NCBI GenBank assembly: GCA_016208305.1
Contig: JACQYI010000058.1
Coordinates: forward strand, 62,001-126,000
DNA: 64,000 nucleotides
Direction: 5' to 3'
Source: Oscillatoriophycideae cyanobacterium NC_groundwater_1537_Pr4_S-0.65um_50_18
GTDB taxonomy: Bacteria > Cyanobacteriota > Cyanobacteriia > Elainellales > Elainellaceae
This document shows positions 62,357 to 64,000 of this stretch, piece after piece. Made by a program: the position numbers and the translations under genes. The notes under the pieces are model-generated. The model was given only the letters and a program-made list of their open reading frames with translations, had not been told where the DNA came from and made no database searches. Each line of letters begins with the position of its first letter. The first letter of the stretch is position 1.

Positions 62357-63436
62357 CTAATCTGCATAGCCTAAACCGAGCAGCAGCAATAAAAAGAAGT
62401 TGCTGACAATCGCTACTGCTCCAAAACCGCTGCTTAGCAGCATAAACGCTTTGATCGATCGATGGGTTCGCAACCCAAGCAAAGTTGCAGCAGCGGTTGC
62501 CAGAACGATCGCGACTGCAATGATTAAGGTTTGAAAAATGGTGGAGGGAATTGTTGATGTTTCTAGCCCAAAATTGAAGCTAATAAAACCGAGAATTTCG
62601 CGAACGTTCCAACTTAGAGCTTGCCAGCACAAGCCAAAAACACCAAGACCACTGCCAAGGCTCAGCAGCACAGTAAGCAGGTGATTTGTCCGCCGCGCCA
62701 GCAAAGATAACGTTGCGATCGCGATCACAATGCCACTGACGATCGAAATTCCCTTGACGAGCAGGCTCCAAGTCTCTGGAACAAAGCCGTAGGGTGTTAC
62801 CTCATCAAAGGGTATACGCCCCAAAAAGCCTCCCATAACCTGAAAGCTTCCAAATCCACAAAATAAGCTGGCAAAAGTTTTGGCAACTATGTTCGGACAT
62901 TGCCAAGCGAAACTTGCGGCAATTAAACCAGCAGCAACCGATAGTCCTGTACTAATCCAAAATAGGCGAGTTTCTCCGAGCTGACTCAACAAATTCATTC
63001 CCCAATATTGCTGCTGGAGCGATCGCAGTTCTGAAGAATTTAAGCCTAGATTGTTGACTTCGTAAATTTGAGCTATGACTGGTGCATAGGTTGCACCTCT
63101 GTTTTCACAACCGATCGCTTTGCCCTCATAAAAAGCGCTGCAACTGCTGAAATGGTAGTCATCGAATCCATTCTGACTGCTGCGGCTCAGGTTTATCTTT
63201 AGCAGACGATTTTGAATTTCTGTTTGACATTCAAACTGTTTGTTTTCGCTCACGCAGCGGAAAATGCGATTGGGCAAGTAGACGATCGAGTTCTCTTCTC
63301 GAATTGACAAGCTTGCAAACGGAGCATTGTGGGGAACGCTAGGCGCGTTTGAAATTAGCAGCATCAGAAACGCGATCGTCAAGACAGTCCAAAGCGCGAT
63401 CGCGAATCGAGATAGGAATAATCCAGTTCTCTGCAC
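62357..63436 (-). CDS. Multi-pass membrane protein of unknown function
   Basis: 359 residues with a GTG start at 63436 (MQRTGLFLSRFAIALW). An N-terminal anchor at 8-28 precedes a periplasmic domain (about 30-155) with four cysteines (FRCVSENKQFECQTE; FSSCSAF; GCENRG) that could form two disulfides. Six or more hydrophobic helices follow at about 160-180, 190-215, 225-245, 255-280, 295-318 and 330-355. No family recognised. It is transcribed alone. Confidence 0.65.
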   Translation of the reverse strand: MQRTGLFLSRFAIALWTVLTIAFLMLLISNAPSVPHNAPFASLSIREENSIVYLPNRIFRCVSENKQFECQTEIQNRLLKINLSRSSQNGFDDYHFSSCSAFYEGKAIGCENRGATYAPVIAQIYEVNNLGLNSSELRSLQQQYWGMNLLSQLGETRLFWISTGLSVAAGLIAASFAWQCPNIVAKTFASLFCGFGSFQVMGGFLGRIPFDEVTPYGFVPETWSLLVKGISIVSGIVIAIATLSLLARRTNHLLTVLLSLGSGLGVFGLCWQALSWNVREILGFISFNFGLETSTIPSTIFQTLIIAVAIVLATAAATLLGLRTHRSIKAFMLLSSGFGAVAIVSNFFLLLLLGLGYAD

Positions 63437-63765
63437 CGTTTCTCTCCAGGTTGTTTGAATCGATGCCCTCCCTGACTCTTTCGGTTGAACGCGTTCTCCT
63501 GTCTCGCCTTCACTTTACACACTCTTTAAGCAATCGCGAAACGGGCAAAAGAACATTGAAAGCTTTAAGCATGGAGCGATCGCGTTATGTCGTTGGGGCT
63601 AGGTTTGCATTGAAGGCGATCGCAACATATCGTCTCTACTGGAGATTTAAGCTGCTTAACGAAAAAGCTCACCGGACGCAAATAACTTTTGCAGCCTAAC
63701 CAATGCACTTTCGGCGTTCCAGTACAGTAATTTGTCAGACTACTGCGCCCGTCAACTACAGTACT
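63437..63765. other. Gene-free spacer (329 bp)
   Basis: No supported gene. The right end (about 63719-63771) holds several CAGTA/TACTG half-sites in both orientations, just downstream of the small minus-strand gene; they may act as a terminator. Confidence 0.45.
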
Positions 63766-63972
63766 CTACTGCCCACGCCCTGGTTTGCAATCTGCAAAAC
63801 CCAACGCCTCTGAGTCAAGAAAACTTGCAATCGCCATCTCAATCACTGCCTCGATTGGATACTCAATCTCAGTAGCACGCTCAATCAGAGCCGTCCGAAT
63901 TCGTTTAGGCAATCGCCCTAAAATAACCTCAGCATCGGCGCGAGAAAGTTGCTCTTGAAGTTTGGCTTGCAT
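63766..63972 (-). CDS. Small antitoxin-like protein
   Basis: 68 residues, ATG at 63972 with AAAGGTGA as ribosome site. It is helical, with an N-terminal QAKLQEQLSRADAEVILGRL, then LPKRIRTALIERATEIEYPI, EAVIEMAIASFLDSEALGFA. The RIRTALIERATE-x-EYP segment resembles ribbon-helix-helix or other short antitoxins of cyanobacterial toxin-antitoxin modules. No toxin reading frame follows in the 330 bases downstream, so a partner, if any, is outside the window or lost. Confidence 0.55.
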   Translation of the reverse strand: MQAKLQEQLSRADAEVILGRLPKRIRTALIERATEIEYPIEAVIEMAIASFLDSEALGFADCKPGRGQ

Positions 63973-64000
63973 GGCATCACCTTTCAGTCAGGATCTGGGC

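Noticed and set aside
63349-63699. Plus-strand frame after the membrane-protein gene start
   Set aside because: Half of it is antisense to the membrane protein; the rest has a composition unlike protein and no ribosome site.
1-64000. tRNA, rRNA, tmRNA or RNase P RNA genes
   Set aside because: No cloverleaf with a GGTTCGA-type T-loop or conserved rRNA blocks were found when reading both strands by eye; a tRNAscan-SE or Infernal run would settle it.

Overview
The window looks like chromosomal DNA of a free-living, probably filamentous and non-heterocystous cyanobacterium (Leptolyngbya-like; genus is inference). The palindrome GCGATCGC (HIP1) and its shorter forms are very frequent. Several genes are cyanobacterial hallmarks: a phycobilisome-type globin, a GUN4 fusion, a LabA-like NYN protein, a CSP41-type epimerase, an SLH/OprB porin, DUF3598 and DUF3122 proteins, and a valyl-tRNA synthetase with a membrane-spanning insert where cyanobacteria carry the CAAD domain. 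No rRNA, tRNA or CRISPR array was seen.

Layout. 0-8 kb: end of a copper P1B-ATPase, a small exported protein, pyrE, a HEAT-repeat protein divergent from a DUF3598 / phycobiliprotein-like / DUF2127 run, LabA-like, CSP41-like and carA. 8-12 kb: a hybrid sensor kinase whose first receiver has Asn in place of the phospho-acceptor Asp. 12.3-19.5 kb: an accessory, defence-flavoured island holding a NUDIX hydrolase with a membrane protein, an XRE regulator, two copies of a small palindromic element, a strong promoter with a multi-hairpin leader before a small conserved gene, a gutted IS200-like transposase, TIR-GUN4, a MazEF-type pair, an HsdR_N-type nuclease and a TIR-SEFIR protein with an unassigned C-terminal module. 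19.5-26 kb: esterase/methyltransferase pair, Slt-type lytic transglycosylase and leucyl aminopeptidase. 26-31.5 kb: two paralogous peptidoglycan-binding-repeat proteins, a CbbY-like HAD phosphatase and a TPR protein. 31.5-45 kb: FAD oxidoreductase, GH10-like hydrolase, 5-oxoprolinase, DUF3122, valS, a coiled-coil protein and a metallo-beta-lactamase-fold hydrolase. 45-50.4 kb: a three-gene phosphorelay operon. 50.5-54.4 kb: a tight four-gene operon (isochorismatase-like hydrolase, sugar isomerase-like protein, SLH porin, ABM-domain membrane protein). 54.8-64 kb: accessory genes rich in regulators (ArsR, AraC, XRE/MmyB, MarR), three with a convincing operator-like dyad beside them, plus SDR, FkbM, MAPEG, DUF2834, GNAT and VOC proteins.

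Structure beyond genes. Intergenic spaces hold many perfect hairpins with 3-nt loops. Two copies of a 160-180 bp MITE-like element are present, one with a probable 9-bp target duplication. An unusual number of short tandem repeats (units of 13-21 nt) lie either between genes or in frame near protein C-termini. The best candidates for something undescribed are the structured leader at 14.0-14.2 kb with its small gene, the TIR/GUN4/SEFIR island around it, and the orphan phycobiliprotein / DUF3598 / HEAT cluster at 2-4.3 kb.
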